Assembly: GCF_000155775.1 (NCBI RefSeq)
Contig: NZ_DS989810.1
Location: 16,370-80,369, forward strand
DNA: 64,000 nucleotides
Reading direction: 5' to 3'
DNA from: Glaciecola sp. HTCC2999
GTDB lineage: Bacteria; Pseudomonadota; Gammaproteobacteria; Enterobacterales; Alteromonadaceae
Position 1 is the first letter of the stretch. The number at the start of each line of letters is the position of its first letter. Both the position numbers and the translations under genes were made by a program. The notes beneath the pieces are model-generated. The model saw only the letters and a program-made list of their open reading frames with translations, searched no databases and was not told the DNA's origin. Shown here in pieces: positions 9,401 through 17,057 of the stretch.

Positions 9401-9596
9401 AATGCCTATTTTATATGGTACAGGTACAGGCTCTGAAGTAATGAGTCGTATTGCTGCACCAATGGTAGGAGGCATGACAAGTGCTGTACTGCTCACTCTA
9501 ATTGTATTACCTGCGATTTATTCAATCGTTAAAAAGCCTGAAGTAAATGCCTTTAACAAAGGGCTTTCTAACGCGGAGCTAAAAAATAATGCTTAG
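6432..9596 (+). CDS. cusA: RND heavy-metal efflux pump, CusA-like
   Basis: A 1054-aa inner-membrane transporter of the heavy-metal RND group, with the N-terminal helix, periplasmic porter loops and the membrane segment GGIAIAIGAMTDGAIVMIEN holding the proton-relay acidic residue. Met residues equivalent to CusA Met573 (APLTMIE) and Met623 (RIDMLATG) are present, supporting Cu(I)/Ag(I). At the third CusA Met the sequence is GGMNV rather than GGAMV, shifting that Met by one position, as in many other CusA-like proteins. Its ATG follows GGGAGAA. The last eight bases overlap the next gene. Confidence 0.92.
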   Translation: MIESIIRWSIGNRFFVLLVTLIIAFGGLYSLKKTPVDALPDLSDVQVIIKTSYPGQAPQVVQDQVTFPLTTAMLSVPGAQTVRGYSFFGDSYVYIIFDDDTDLYWARSRVLEYLSQVASSLPDSAKPQLGPDATGVGWVYIYALTDKSGNHDLSQLRSIQDWFLKYELQTVPGVSEVSAVGGMVKQYQVQVDPDKLRAYNVPLSHIQMALKRGNKETGASVVEMAEAEYMVTATGYIQSVGDIEKIPLGINEQGTPLRIGDVATVNLGPQMRRGIAELNGEGEVVGGVVVMRFGENAQQTINGLKEKLESLKSSLPEGVEIVPVYDRSKLIVRAVDNLWSKLLEELAVVAIVCVAFLFHLRSSIVAVVTLPLGILVSFIIMYMQGINANIMSLGGIAIAIGAMTDGAIVMIENMHKHMEKTPLTDENRWQIVAKAASEVGPALFFSLLIITVSFLPVFILEAQEGRMFSPLAYTKTYAMAASAGLAITLVPVLMGYFIRGKVVSEKKNPINRLLIAIYLPVLKQVMKFPKSTIVAAVLVTIIGFWPVDKIGSEFIPPLDEGDLMYMPTTYPGISIGKARELLQQTDKLIRTVPEVETVFGKVGRAETATDPAPLTMIETFIQLKPQEEWREGVTTESLKAEFDKLVKFPGLTNAWVMPIKTRIDMLATGIKTPVGIKVAGPELDVIQEIGQQIEQVLPEVAGTASVYSERVAGGRYIKVDISRDKASRFGLNIEDVQQVVSTAIGGMNVTQTVEGQERYPVNLRYPQDYRDSPEQLSRLPVVTPNGQRIALGDVADIRVENGPPGIKSENARLNGWTFIDIDGVDVGTYVESAKIHLANNLKLPAGYSITWAGQYEYMERAKEKLTYVLPLTLAIIVILLYLNFRAFSEVAIIIVTLPMAMIGGLWLMYLEGFNFSVAVGVGFIALAGVAVEIGVIMLVYLNQALAELKEKAEERAEPISDDLYQDALLHGAGLRVRPVMMTVATIIIGLMPILYGTGTGSEVMSRIAAPMVGGMTSAVLLTLIVLPAIYSIVKKPEVNAFNKGLSNAELKNNA

Positions 9597-10296
9597 CAAA
9601 GTTAGAAAATATCACAAATGGCTTATGGCATTTGTCGGAATACAATTTCTGTTCTGGTCTATTACTGGCGTGTATATGGTGACTATGGATATTCACTATA
9701 TACATGGAGAGTCATTAACTAAGAGTGAGGAAGTCAAAATAGATTTAGCAAGTGTGGATTATTCTATTGCAGAACTTGCTGTTGCTTATCCTGAAGCTAG
9801 CCAAGTCAGGCTTACCCAAAGCATGGGCAGACCTTTGTACTCTTTTATTAGTGGAGAACAAGGGAAAGTAGCAATTGATGCTGAAACTGGGGCTGTTCGT
9901 CCCCTTGTTGATGAAGCCAAAGCTAAAGAAATCGCACAATATCACTATGTAATGAATCATGACATTGACAGCATAAGGCTGATTAAGTCAGTGACAGATA
10001 TGCCTGCTGAGTTGTCGCCAAGACACTTACCCGTTTGGAGAGTAACGTTTGACCAATTTGCCACACCAACATTTTATATAAGTAAACAAACAGGCGCTCT
10101 CGTTGCCAAGCGACATGATTACTGGCGGTTGTTTGATTGGATGTGGCGTTTTCACATTATGGATTACGATGATGGAGAAAACGTATCTAACTGGTTTTTG
10201 TTCTTAGTTGCAACTCTAGGTCTAATGAGCGCAATTACTGGCGCTGTATTGACTTATTATCGAGTGTTTTCTCCAAATAAAAAGGAAGTCATTTGA
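9589..10296 (+). CDS. PepSY-domain membrane protein
   Basis: A 235-aa protein with an N-terminal membrane helix (about 12-33), a periplasmic PepSY-type region with the repeating A.ETGAVRPLVDE and S.QTGALVAKRHDYWRLFDWMWRFH patterns, and a C-terminal helix (about 200-225). It is similar in layout to the N-terminal half of the next protein, so the two probably form a membrane complex. It overlaps cusA by 8 bp and the following gene by one base, indicating one translationally coupled operon. PepSY_TM proteins are often linked to metal reduction or uptake; the exact role here is unknown. Confidence 0.75.
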   Translation: MLSKVRKYHKWLMAFVGIQFLFWSITGVYMVTMDIHYIHGESLTKSEEVKIDLASVDYSIAELAVAYPEASQVRLTQSMGRPLYSFISGEQGKVAIDAETGAVRPLVDEAKAKEIAQYHYVMNHDIDSIRLIKSVTDMPAELSPRHLPVWRVTFDQFATPTFYISKQTGALVAKRHDYWRLFDWMWRFHIMDYDDGENVSNWFLFLVATLGLMSAITGAVLTYYRVFSPNKKEVI

Positions 10297-12128
10297 TGCG
10301 ACTATTCAAGTTAAATACATCAGTACACAAATGGCTTTCTTTATTTGTTGGTTTACAACTGCTTATTTGGTTGGGAACTGGCCTTTACTTCAACCTGATG
10401 GATCACAGCAAAGCCAGTGGTAATGAGCTTAGAGTTCATTCTCATCATGAAGGTAGCATTACAGGCTTTGACCTATTCCCTATTAAAGACATTATTAGTG
10501 AGGCTCCACAGGAAGTAAACCTTATATGGGTTTTACATCAGCCTTACTATCATTTGGTGTTCGATAAGGGCCAGCATAGCTACCAAGTACGCGACTCATT
10601 GCTATTTGATGCTGTAACAGGAAAGCTATTTAATCTGTCTGAAGAACAAGTACTAACTTTGGCAAAAAACTCTTACTCAGGACAGGGTAAGTTAACTACT
10701 CCAGTGTTATCTCAACCTCCGTTTTCTGATCACGTAAGGCAGCAAAATCCTATGTGGCAAGTTGCCGTTGAGGATGAGAACAATACAACTATTTATTTAG
10801 ATAGTATTACAGGTCAAGTACTTCGCCATGCCAATGATGATTTCAGATTGAAAGATCTGATGATGAAGCTTCACTTTATGGACTATGGCAATTCTGGAGG
10901 ATTTAACCATTGGTTGATCATTGCATTTGCTTTTGCAACGCTATTCCTTTCAATTACTGGTGTTACTTGGCTGATACAACAGTATCGAAGTGGTTTACTG
11001 AAGCTAGGTTGGGGCACTAACAGGCAAAAAGTGGCAGTGACGTTTTCCAATGAAAATACTATTACTGACATCTCAGCAGTTGGCAGCTCAACTGTATTAG
11101 AAGAACTAGCAAGTTCACATGTATACCTATCGTCAAGTTGTGGTGGCGGCGGAACATGTGGTAAATGCATGTTCTTAAGTTCAACTCAATTACCGATAAC
11201 ACTATCTGAACAGGAACATTTATCTCAGGAGCAGCTTAAGGAAGGCTATCGGCTTGGATGTCAGCATAGGTTCTCTGAAATTAGTTCGATTGAAGTTAAT
11301 ACTGATCGCAATATTGAAAATCATGAGCTGGTTGTTGTTGCGACTAATTTCATTACTCCTTTTATCAAGGAAGTGAAATTTAAGGTGAAATCAGGCAAAC
11401 AATTGGCATTTAAAGCTGGTGCATATATGCAATTTGACGTGCCAGCAGGAATGAATAGTTTACGCCCTGAAAATATGCCTGAGAACTACGAAAAATACTG
11501 GGAAAGTTACTCTCATGGAAGGTTTTCTCATGACGGTGTAACTCGTCACTACTCATTAGTTAACTTTGACGAGGAATCAGATGAGTTAACGTTTAATATC
11601 CGCTGGCAAACTGCTAAGGATGGTTTTAGAGCAGGAATAGGTTCAAGTTATTTAGGTTCACTCCAAGTAGGTGAAACGATAACTGCAAAAGGCCCTTTTT
11701 CTGATTTTTATGCCACTTCAAATAAAAAAGTTAGTCGCGTGTTTATAGGTGCGGGTTCAGGACTTGCACCACTGAGGTCTATTATTTTTGAACAGTTGAA
11801 AAAGCATAAAGATAAAAGTGGTTTGACTCTTATCTATGGTGCGCGAACTGAAGATGACTTGCTATACCATAATGAATTGAAGTCACTGAGTGAGAAGCAT
11901 AAAAACTTCTCTTATATTCCTACTCTTTCTAATCCTTCAGAACAATGGCAAGGGCATTCTGGCTATGTACAGCAAGTACTTCTACCGTATTTGAGTCAAA
12001 AAATGGCACTATTTCCGATTGAATTTTACTTGTGCGGCCCAGAAGCAATGATGAGTGAAGTGGAAAAAATAATTACAGATGCTGGGATTCCAAGTAATCA
12101 AATTTTCAAAGATAAATTTAGTCGTTAA
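10296..12128 (+). CDS. PepSY membrane protein fused to a 2Fe-2S ferredoxin and FAD/NAD(P)H reductase
   Basis: A protein of about 610 aa. Residues 1-230 are a PepSY membrane unit like the preceding protein. About 245-335 is a plant-type 2Fe-2S ferredoxin with Cys at about 282, 288, 291 and 322 (SSCGGGGTCGKCMF...GCQH). The rest is a flavin reductase with the FAD motif RHYS (about 417), the nucleotide motif GAGSGLAPLR (about 486) and a C-terminal CGPE. The arrangement resembles NqrF and would carry electrons from NAD(P)H through FAD and the cluster to the membrane PepSY part. The ATG at 10296 has an AAGGAA ribosome site; a TTG one codon upstream is less likely. Confidence 0.8.
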   Translation: MRLFKLNTSVHKWLSLFVGLQLLIWLGTGLYFNLMDHSKASGNELRVHSHHEGSITGFDLFPIKDIISEAPQEVNLIWVLHQPYYHLVFDKGQHSYQVRDSLLFDAVTGKLFNLSEEQVLTLAKNSYSGQGKLTTPVLSQPPFSDHVRQQNPMWQVAVEDENNTTIYLDSITGQVLRHANDDFRLKDLMMKLHFMDYGNSGGFNHWLIIAFAFATLFLSITGVTWLIQQYRSGLLKLGWGTNRQKVAVTFSNENTITDISAVGSSTVLEELASSHVYLSSSCGGGGTCGKCMFLSSTQLPITLSEQEHLSQEQLKEGYRLGCQHRFSEISSIEVNTDRNIENHELVVVATNFITPFIKEVKFKVKSGKQLAFKAGAYMQFDVPAGMNSLRPENMPENYEKYWESYSHGRFSHDGVTRHYSLVNFDEESDELTFNIRWQTAKDGFRAGIGSSYLGSLQVGETITAKGPFSDFYATSNKKVSRVFIGAGSGLAPLRSIIFEQLKKHKDKSGLTLIYGARTEDDLLYHNELKSLSEKHKNFSYIPTLSNPSEQWQGHSGYVQQVLLPYLSQKMALFPIEFYLCGPEAMMSEVEKIITDAGIPSNQIFKDKFSR

Positions 12129-12152
12129 TCCATTAAATAAATAGAGGTATAT

Positions 12153-12500
12153 ATGAAAACATTAATTAAACTTTTAACCGTAATCAGCATTGTTTTTAGT
12201 AGTGCAGTGTTCGCGCATGTTCATCTTGAAAAAAGTGTGCCTGCTGATAATGCAATGTTAATGAAGAATCCAGAAGAGTTAAAGTTGGCATTTAGCAAAG
12301 AGGTTCGTGTAGTCAAAGTTACATTGAAAAATAAGCAAGGTAAAAAGATCAAATTTGGGTTCAAACCCACTAAAGAAACCAATACCGAATTTACGTGGAA
12401 ACTACCGAAACTTGCACCTGCTAACTATGTGGTTGATGTTACTTTCTTAGGTAAAGATGGGCACAAAATGAAAGATAGCTTTGGCTTTATGGTTCATTAG
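12153..12500 (+). CDS. copC: CopC-family periplasmic copper-binding protein
   Basis: A 115-aa protein with a signal peptide cleaved after VFA, leaving His as the first mature residue (HVHLEKSVPADN), which is the N-terminal Cu(II) ligand expected in CopC. The rest fits the family beta-sandwich (LKLAFSKEV, DGHKMKDSFGFMVH). CopC is thought to bind copper in the periplasm and pass it to the CopD membrane protein, whose gene follows. Confidence 0.88.
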   Translation: MKTLIKLLTVISIVFSSAVFAHVHLEKSVPADNAMLMKNPEELKLAFSKEVRVVKVTLKNKQGKKIKFGFKPTKETNTEFTWKLPKLAPANYVVDVTFLGKDGHKMKDSFGFMVH

Positions 12501-12509
12501 TAAGGCTGT

Positions 12510-13406
12510 GTGATTGATATGGAAATGTATATCTGGAATACAGTCATTGTACTGTCAAAAATTGTATTTTACGTCGGCTTTGCCTGTATTGCCGGCTATA
12601 CATTTTTCAGACAAATTTTTGAGCATAATGAATCTCATAGTAATGCTGTAATAGCGCATTTAACGTGGACAAGAACTTATATAGTTATGGCTTTGATCGT
12701 TAATATTACTTGGTTCTTTGCCAGTACTGGTGCAATGGCAGAAGAGGGAATTCAGGGGGCGATAGACGCTGATATATTGGCTATTATGTGGGACTCCTCT
12801 GTCGGCACTGGAGCTTTGCTTCGAGCGCTTGGGCTAGTTACCGCAATAATCGCTTTAGCTTTAAGGTTCAAACTCGCTGTGAACTCGTACTTAAAACAAA
12901 GCGCTTTAATGTTGAGTTTATTAATCCTTGCATACTCATTCACGTTACTGGGTCATATTTCTGAGTTAGGCACAATTGAAAAAGGCTTGCTTATTTTGCA
13001 TGTGCTCGTTATGGCATGGTGGTTTGGGGCGTTATTGCCACTAAAACAGGCTTGCCATCAGCTAAGTTATGCAGAACTTCATTTGCTGATGGAAAGCTTT
13101 GGCAAACAAGCAAGTTTTGCATTGAGCTTATTGTTGGTAGCATGCCTCTGGCTCGTGATTCAATTGGTCGGAAGTCTTGATGCATTAATAAGCTCAAGTT
13201 ACGGACAAACACTGTTGTTTAAATTGGCCCTTGTAGTGTCTATTTTGGCACTTGCTGCTAAACATAAACTAATACTCGTTCCACAACTTAAAAATAGTCA
13301 AGGCAGAGAGGCTTTATCTAAATCTATCTCGATAGAAATGGTAGTAGCTTTTGCCATTTTATCTGTAACGGCTGGGCTTACTAGTGTTGTTGGCCCTGCA
13401 AATTAA
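12510..13406 (+). CDS. copD: CopD-family copper resistance membrane protein
   Basis: A 298-aa integral membrane protein with about eight hydrophobic segments, matching the CopD family that partners CopC. A GTG at 12510 has AAGG four bases upstream; in-frame ATG codons at 12519 and 12525 are alternatives. It starts 9 bp after copC. CopD is usually described as moving copper across the inner membrane; combined here with an efflux RND pump and PepSY reductase, the direction of transport cannot be read from sequence. Confidence 0.82.
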   Translation: MIDMEMYIWNTVIVLSKIVFYVGFACIAGYTFFRQIFEHNESHSNAVIAHLTWTRTYIVMALIVNITWFFASTGAMAEEGIQGAIDADILAIMWDSSVGTGALLRALGLVTAIIALALRFKLAVNSYLKQSALMLSLLILAYSFTLLGHISELGTIEKGLLILHVLVMAWWFGALLPLKQACHQLSYAELHLLMESFGKQASFALSLLLVACLWLVIQLVGSLDALISSSYGQTLLFKLALVVSILALAAKHKLILVPQLKNSQGREALSKSISIEMVVAFAILSVTAGLTSVVGPAN

Positions 13407-13421
13407 AACCTAAAAGAGAGA

Positions 13422-13727
13422 ATGAAAATGAAAACAATAAATATATTACTCGTTTTATTAATGACGTTTAGTTTCGCAGCAAACGCTCATGGTGATAAGA
13501 ACAAATGCAAAGGTTTGTTTAAAGGTATAGATACCCCTGCCGCAAAAGTTGTTTTGGCATTTCATCAAGCACTTGAAACTGGCAATCAAAAACAGGCTAG
13601 AGCGCAGTTAGTGGATGATGGTATTCCAGTGCATGATGCGATTTATAGTAGGGAAGTGATTGATTATAATGTCTTCGAAAAAACGGTTTTAAACACAACT
13701 GGCTTTGACGTTAAAATCGAGGGATAG
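13422..13727 (+). CDS. Small exported protein, possibly a shortened NTF2-like protein
   Basis: A 101-aa protein with a signal peptide ending ANA before HGDKNKCKG. The segment TPAAKVVLAFHQALETGNQKQARAQL resembles the start of NTF2/SnoaL-like proteins, which are normally longer, so the C-terminal part may be missing. Immediately after the TAG at 13725 the same frame stays open and becomes the tail of a P4-type integrase (to 13973), so a rearrangement may have cut this gene. It closes the copper operon, 15 bp after copD. Function unknown. Confidence 0.5.
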   Translation: MKMKTINILLVLLMTFSFAANAHGDKNKCKGLFKGIDTPAAKVVLAFHQALETGNQKQARAQLVDDGIPVHDAIYSREVIDYNVFEKTVLNTTGFDVKIEG

Positions 13728-13796
13728 CTCAGTAAGACATTCAAAGTATTCAGACAATCTGATATTCAATATGAAATATATTCGGCTCAATTCTTA

Positions 13797-13973
13797 ATTA
13801 CAACATGTCGAACACTGTTAGCAAAACTAGGTACCTCAAGCCATGTAGCTGAAAGATGCCTTAATCATAAGCTAAAGGGTGTTGAGGCTATTTATAATCA
13901 GCATGATTACTATAATGAGCGTAAAGAAGCACTTGCAAAGTTGGTCACTAAAATACAGCAGATGGATATATAA
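13797..13973 (+). pseudogene. C-terminal fragment of a P4-type tyrosine integrase
   Basis: This stretch translates as TTCRTLLAKLGTSSHVAERC, followed by LNHKLKGVEAIYNQHDYY and a further tail ending KIQQMDI before TAA at 13971. It matches the C-terminal catalytic region of P4-like integrases, including the second His (LNHK) and the tyrosine region (EAIYNQH). The core His-x-x-Arg and everything before it are missing. The sequence differs from the complete integrase at 21607-22863, so it is a relic of a different element. Confidence 0.8.
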
Positions 13974-14236
13974 TTTTTAGGATTATTGAATCTATTGGTA
14001 ATGGGCCATAAACTCCCCTCCAGGTAAAAATTTACCGTTAACAGAATAAGTCATACAGAAAACTAGTCATATTTTGTCAAGGACCATTACTTGCTAATGC
14101 GTACATCACTAGTTTGTATACCCCCCGTATTGATCGTATTCGGCCATAAAGTGAACTAGGTGATAAGTACACCAACACGACCTAAAAACGTCTTACAGTG
14201 CCATACAGAACGATACAGCTACCGCGCTACGCTTGC

Positions 14237-14373
14237 TGGGTACCTTTGCTATGCACAATTATAAATTGCACATACAAAGTCACCTTTATAAAAGCATTAT
14301 TATGCCTGGAATTTACAAGAACTAAATAAGTACATAAAACAAGGTCCGTTACATCGGTTATTTAAATACACCT
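14237..14373 (+). repeat. 137-bp direct repeat, copy 1
   Basis: It matches 16921-17057 with seven differences (about 95% identity) in the same orientation. Both copies encode the same tail ending in YKSII(M/V)PGIYKN and a stop. In copy 2 this tail is joined to a nagA fragment; in copy 1 the upstream coding part is absent. The pair brackets a 2.5-kb block with the DUF2892, PepSY lipoprotein, cytochrome b561 and mntP genes. Confidence 0.85.
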
Positions 14374-14386
14374 CCATAATCGGGGG

Positions 14387-14548
14387 TTATTCTTTTGCTT
14401 CATCACTGCCTGCTTTTTTGGGAAAAGAATTACTATATTCTTGCAATAAATGACTCATAAAATGTACAAATTGTGAAAAAATGACAGCCCGCTTTCTGCG
14501 CCGTTCTTGTCCGATTAAGAACAGTCGCAAGTCATCCAAAAGCGGTAG
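14387..14548 (-). pseudogene. Possible gene remnant of unknown type
   Basis: Read leftward this frame gives 53 codons (LPLLDDLRLFLIGQERRRKR and onward, ending AGSDEAKE) and a stop at 14387. The composition looks protein-like, but no start codon is in place: a stop at 14549-14551 precedes it, beyond which the frame continues with KYSVT. I do not recognise the family. It may be the end of a gene broken by a nonsense mutation. Confidence 0.3.
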
Positions 14549-14912
14549 TTAAGTGACAGAGTATTTCAGCTAATTCTGCGGCAAAAGTTGGAACTATTCG
14601 ATGTGCAGCTGTGAACCTTGGGCTGATGTTCGTTTTTTCTAGGTTAAAACACCTAAATGAAAATCCGACAATTGGCTTTTTTAGCTTAAAATTATAAATA
14701 TAGTGTTAAAAGCTGTTTGCGCCAGATGAATTAAAGAGCTAGATACAGCACATAGTTATGGCCTAGCTTGATGTTTCTGCACCAAAGCAACAATTTGATT
14801 TGCGTCAATTTAGAAACTAAAAATTCTGTATCGAAATTTACTCTGGCATATACTGTTATATACACAATAATAGTGAAGTATGTGTAATTCACTCCAACAT
14901 TAAGGGTATCGT

Positions 14913-15119
14913 ATGAAAACAAATGTAGGTAACATAGATAGGGCACTCCGTGCTCTTGCTGGTATTGCATTAATTGCTTGGGCAGTGCTAGGGGGACCTG
15001 TTTGGGCGTGGGTTGGAATTGTACCATTAGCTACTGCGCTATTTAAGTTTTGCCCCGCTTATTCTTTATTAGGAATACGGACTTGTGCAACCCCTACAAA
15101 ATCAAACAATATTGAATAA
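14913..15119 (+). CDS. DUF2892 small membrane protein
   Basis: A 68-aa protein starting MKTNVGNIDRALRALAGIAL, the typical start of DUF2892 (YgaP-like membrane domain), with two hydrophobic segments and the conserved FCPAYSLLGIRTC end. These proteins occur alone or fused to rhodanese domains. Its function is not known. It stands 66 bp ahead of the PepSY lipoprotein gene and could share a transcript with it. Confidence 0.8.
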   Translation: MKTNVGNIDRALRALAGIALIAWAVLGGPVWAWVGIVPLATALFKFCPAYSLLGIRTCATPTKSNNIE

Positions 15120-15185
15120 ATACAGTATGTATTTTATTTTTGTAAATTATCAATTTAAACAATTATCCAATTAAAGAGAGTAGAT

Positions 15186-15467
15186 ATGAAATCTAAAATG
15201 TATGTCGGAGGCATTTTTGTCGCTGCTTTATTAGGAGGTTGTGGAGTTGCTAACGAAACAACCGTTTGCACTAGCGCACCGCAGAGTGACTGGCTGAATC
15301 AAGATCAGTTTCAAGCTGGACTATTAACCGATGGATATCAGATACAAGAGTTTAAAGTAACAGAAGGAAATTGTTATGAAATATATGGGCAAAATGCGCA
15401 GGGCGATAAAATTGAAATTTACTTTAACCCCGTAGATGGCTCTATTGTCAAGGAAGAGAAACATTAA
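15186..15467 (+). CDS. PepSY-like lipoprotein
   Basis: A 93-aa protein with a lipoprotein signal (ALLGGC, lipid on Cys19 or so). The mature part WLNQDQFQAGLLTDGYQIQEFKV...GDKIEIYFNPVDGSIVKEEK fits the short PepSY_2 domain, in which the DGSIV element is conserved. Such proteins usually sit beside cytochrome b561 genes, as here, where the next start is 3 bp after the stop. A periplasmic role linked to the b-type cytochrome is likely but not defined. Confidence 0.7.
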   Translation: MKSKMYVGGIFVAALLGGCGVANETTVCTSAPQSDWLNQDQFQAGLLTDGYQIQEFKVTEGNCYEIYGQNAQGDKIEIYFNPVDGSIVKEEKH

Positions 15468-15469
15468 AG

Positions 15470-15994
15470 TTGAGTAAACAAGTTCGTGTTTGGGGGCGTT
15501 TTATAAGGATTATACATTGGTACCTTGTTTTAGCCTTTTTTCTAAATTATTTTGTTCTTGATGCTGGAAGCGACCCTCACCAAATATTAGGCTATGTTGC
15601 TTTATGTGCCGTGTTGGTGAGAATTATTTGGGGGATGATGAGCAAAAAGCAAGGAAGTTTTGCAACCGCATCTCTTAGCTTAAAAGCTTTTGCTTTGCAC
15701 TTTACTCATCTTAAGAACAGAGAAGTGCCTATTAATGCTGGTCATAATCCAGTAGGTTGGATTATGATTTTGGCAACATGGACTCTTTTTATCGGGCTAG
15801 CAGCTACAGGCTTCATGCTAGAAGAAATCGATTACTTTTTTGGCAATTCTCTTGTCGAAGATATACATTCTATATTTTCAGATGTACTGTACGGGCTTGT
15901 TTTATTGCATGTAGCTGCTGTTTTTATTGTTGCATGGTGGGGCAGAGTTTCGTTGATTAGGCCAATGTTAACTGGTTGGCGCAACCGGAAGTGA
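15470..15994 (+). CDS. Cytochrome b561-type membrane protein
   Basis: A 174-aa protein with about four membrane helices. It begins VWGRFIRIIHWYLVLAF, typical of the prokaryotic cytochrome b561/Ni-Fe hydrogenase b-type family, where the His of RIIHW and later His residues (LHVAAV) bind haem. The start is a TTG at 15470, 3 bp after the PepSY gene; no better start is available without losing the first helix. It probably passes electrons between the quinone pool and a periplasmic partner. Confidence 0.8.
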   Translation: MSKQVRVWGRFIRIIHWYLVLAFFLNYFVLDAGSDPHQILGYVALCAVLVRIIWGMMSKKQGSFATASLSLKAFALHFTHLKNREVPINAGHNPVGWIMILATWTLFIGLAATGFMLEEIDYFFGNSLVEDIHSIFSDVLYGLVLLHVAAVFIVAWWGRVSLIRPMLTGWRNRK

Positions 15995-16014
15995 ATATCC
16001 TTAAGGATATTCAC
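15991..16014. terminator. Perfect 24-bp palindrome between convergent genes
   Basis: GTGAATATCCTT is followed directly by its reverse complement. It overlaps the stop of the cytochrome b561 gene and lies 6 bp from the end of mntP on the other strand. There is no long T run, so a bidirectional terminator is the likeliest reading, with a protein-binding site as the alternative. Confidence 0.45.
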
Positions 16015-16019
16015 TACTG

Positions 16020-16559
16020 CTAGAAGATAAGAATTTTCAGACCTATTAATATCAGTACGATGCCGCCAAGTAATTCTGCTTTGCTCTCGAAATAATCTCC
16101 CGTTTTAGCTCCTACTATAACACCCATCCAACTTAAGAAAAATGTAGTGACACCGATGGTTAGGCAAGCAACAAAGGGATTTACATCGAAAAATTCTAAT
16201 GTAAAACCAGCCGCCATAGCATCAATACTAGTCGCGATTGCTAGGACTAACATGACTTTATGGGTTATGCGAATAATATCCTCTTCGACCCCTTTGCTTA
16301 ATACGTCATATATCATCTTTGAACCAATTAAGAAAAGTAGGGCAAATGCAATCCAAGGGGCAAATGTATCGACCCACACTAAAACAGTTTGTCCAGCCAA
16401 GTATCCGATTAAAGGCATAAAGCCCTGCGATATCCCAAAGTATAATCCAGCTCTAAACCCCAATGTTGATAGCCTACCGCTGTACTTGGTTCCTAAACCG
16501 ATAGAAACAGCAAATGCGTCCATACTTAAAGCTAAAGCAAGTATAAAAAGCTCAATCAT
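16020..16559 (-). CDS. mntP: MntP-type manganese efflux pump
   Basis: A protein of about 179 aa with six hydrophobic segments and the two internal DUF204 repeats, each with a conserved acidic motif ([11 protein letters not shown] and [10 protein letters not shown]). MntP exports Mn2+ in E. coli. The ATG at 16559 (MIELFILAL) matches family starts; an upstream frame adds seven residues without support. I see no clear Mn riboswitch in the 60 bp upstream. It is convergent with the cytochrome gene. Confidence 0.85.
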   Translation of the reverse strand: MIELFILALALSMDAFAVSIGLGTKYSGRLSTLGFRAGLYFGISQGFMPLIGYLAGQTVLVWVDTFAPWIAFALLFLIGSKMIYDVLSKGVEEDIIRITHKVMLVLAIATSIDAMAAGFTLEFFDVNPFVACLTIGVTTFFLSWMGVIVGAKTGDYFESKAELLGGIVLILIGLKILIF

Positions 16560-16619
16560 AAGCACGCTCACTAAAAACAAAGTTCAATTAAAAAATATCC
16601 AACATAAACGAATGGATAG

Positions 16620-17009
16620 ATGGCAATAATAACAGCTTATTGGATAACAGGACTATTAATTACTAACGGTTTGAACAGATTATTTAAGGAGAAAAGGGAT
16701 ATTGAGGCTTATATCGTCGTATTGATTGGTCTTCGCTCAGATCTAGCATACAAATGGTTTCATCGACTGGATTATCCGCTACAAGATGCATTAGATATGG
16801 CGTCTTCCACGCCGTCTCAATTTTTAGGTATGCAACAAAGTAAAGGCCGCTTAAAAGAGGGTTTGGACGCAGATTTTGTGTGTTTAGACAATGAATTAAA
16901 CGTCACGCATACAGTGTGTATGGGTACCTTTGCTATGCACAATTATAAATTGCACATGCAAACGCACCTTTATAAAAGCATTATTGTGCCTGGAATTTAC
17001 AAGAACTAA
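16620..17009 (+). pseudogene. nagA: nagA remnant (C-terminal part of N-acetylglucosamine-6-phosphate deacetylase)
   Basis: The middle of this 129-codon frame (LQDALDMASSTPSQFLGM and KGRLKEGLDADFVCLDNELN) matches the C-terminal end of NagA. The first 55 codons have no NagA similarity and the metal-binding core is absent. The last 30 codons (MGTFAMHNYKLH...PGIYKN) come from the 137-bp repeat. It is therefore a chimera of fragments, not a working deacetylase. Confidence 0.7.
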
Positions 17010-17057
17010 ATGAGTACATACAACAAGGTCCGTTACATCGATTATTTAAATACACCT
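16921..17057 (+). repeat. 137-bp direct repeat, copy 2
   Basis: This is the partner of 14237-14373 with seven mismatches, same orientation. Here the repeat forms the 3' end of the nagA remnant. The substitutions inside the shared reading frame are mild (I/M, S/T, M/V). Confidence 0.85.

Larger units (their letters stand above)
13974..14912. other. Gene-poor scrap region
   Basis: About 940 bp without an intact gene. It contains the first copy of a 137-bp direct repeat (14237-14373) and a short open frame on the minus strand (14387-14548) listed separately. The remainder shows no recognisable coding sequence. It lies between the integrase tail and the DUF2892 gene and looks like accumulated debris. 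Confidence 0.5.

Noticed and set aside
9257-9496. Minus-strand frame inside cusA
   Set aside because: It is a shadow of the well-supported cusA reading frame.
14237-17057. Integron attC sites as an explanation for the 137-bp repeats
   Set aside because: No integron integrase is present, and the repeats contain a shared reading frame rather than the attC core-site layout that I could recognise.
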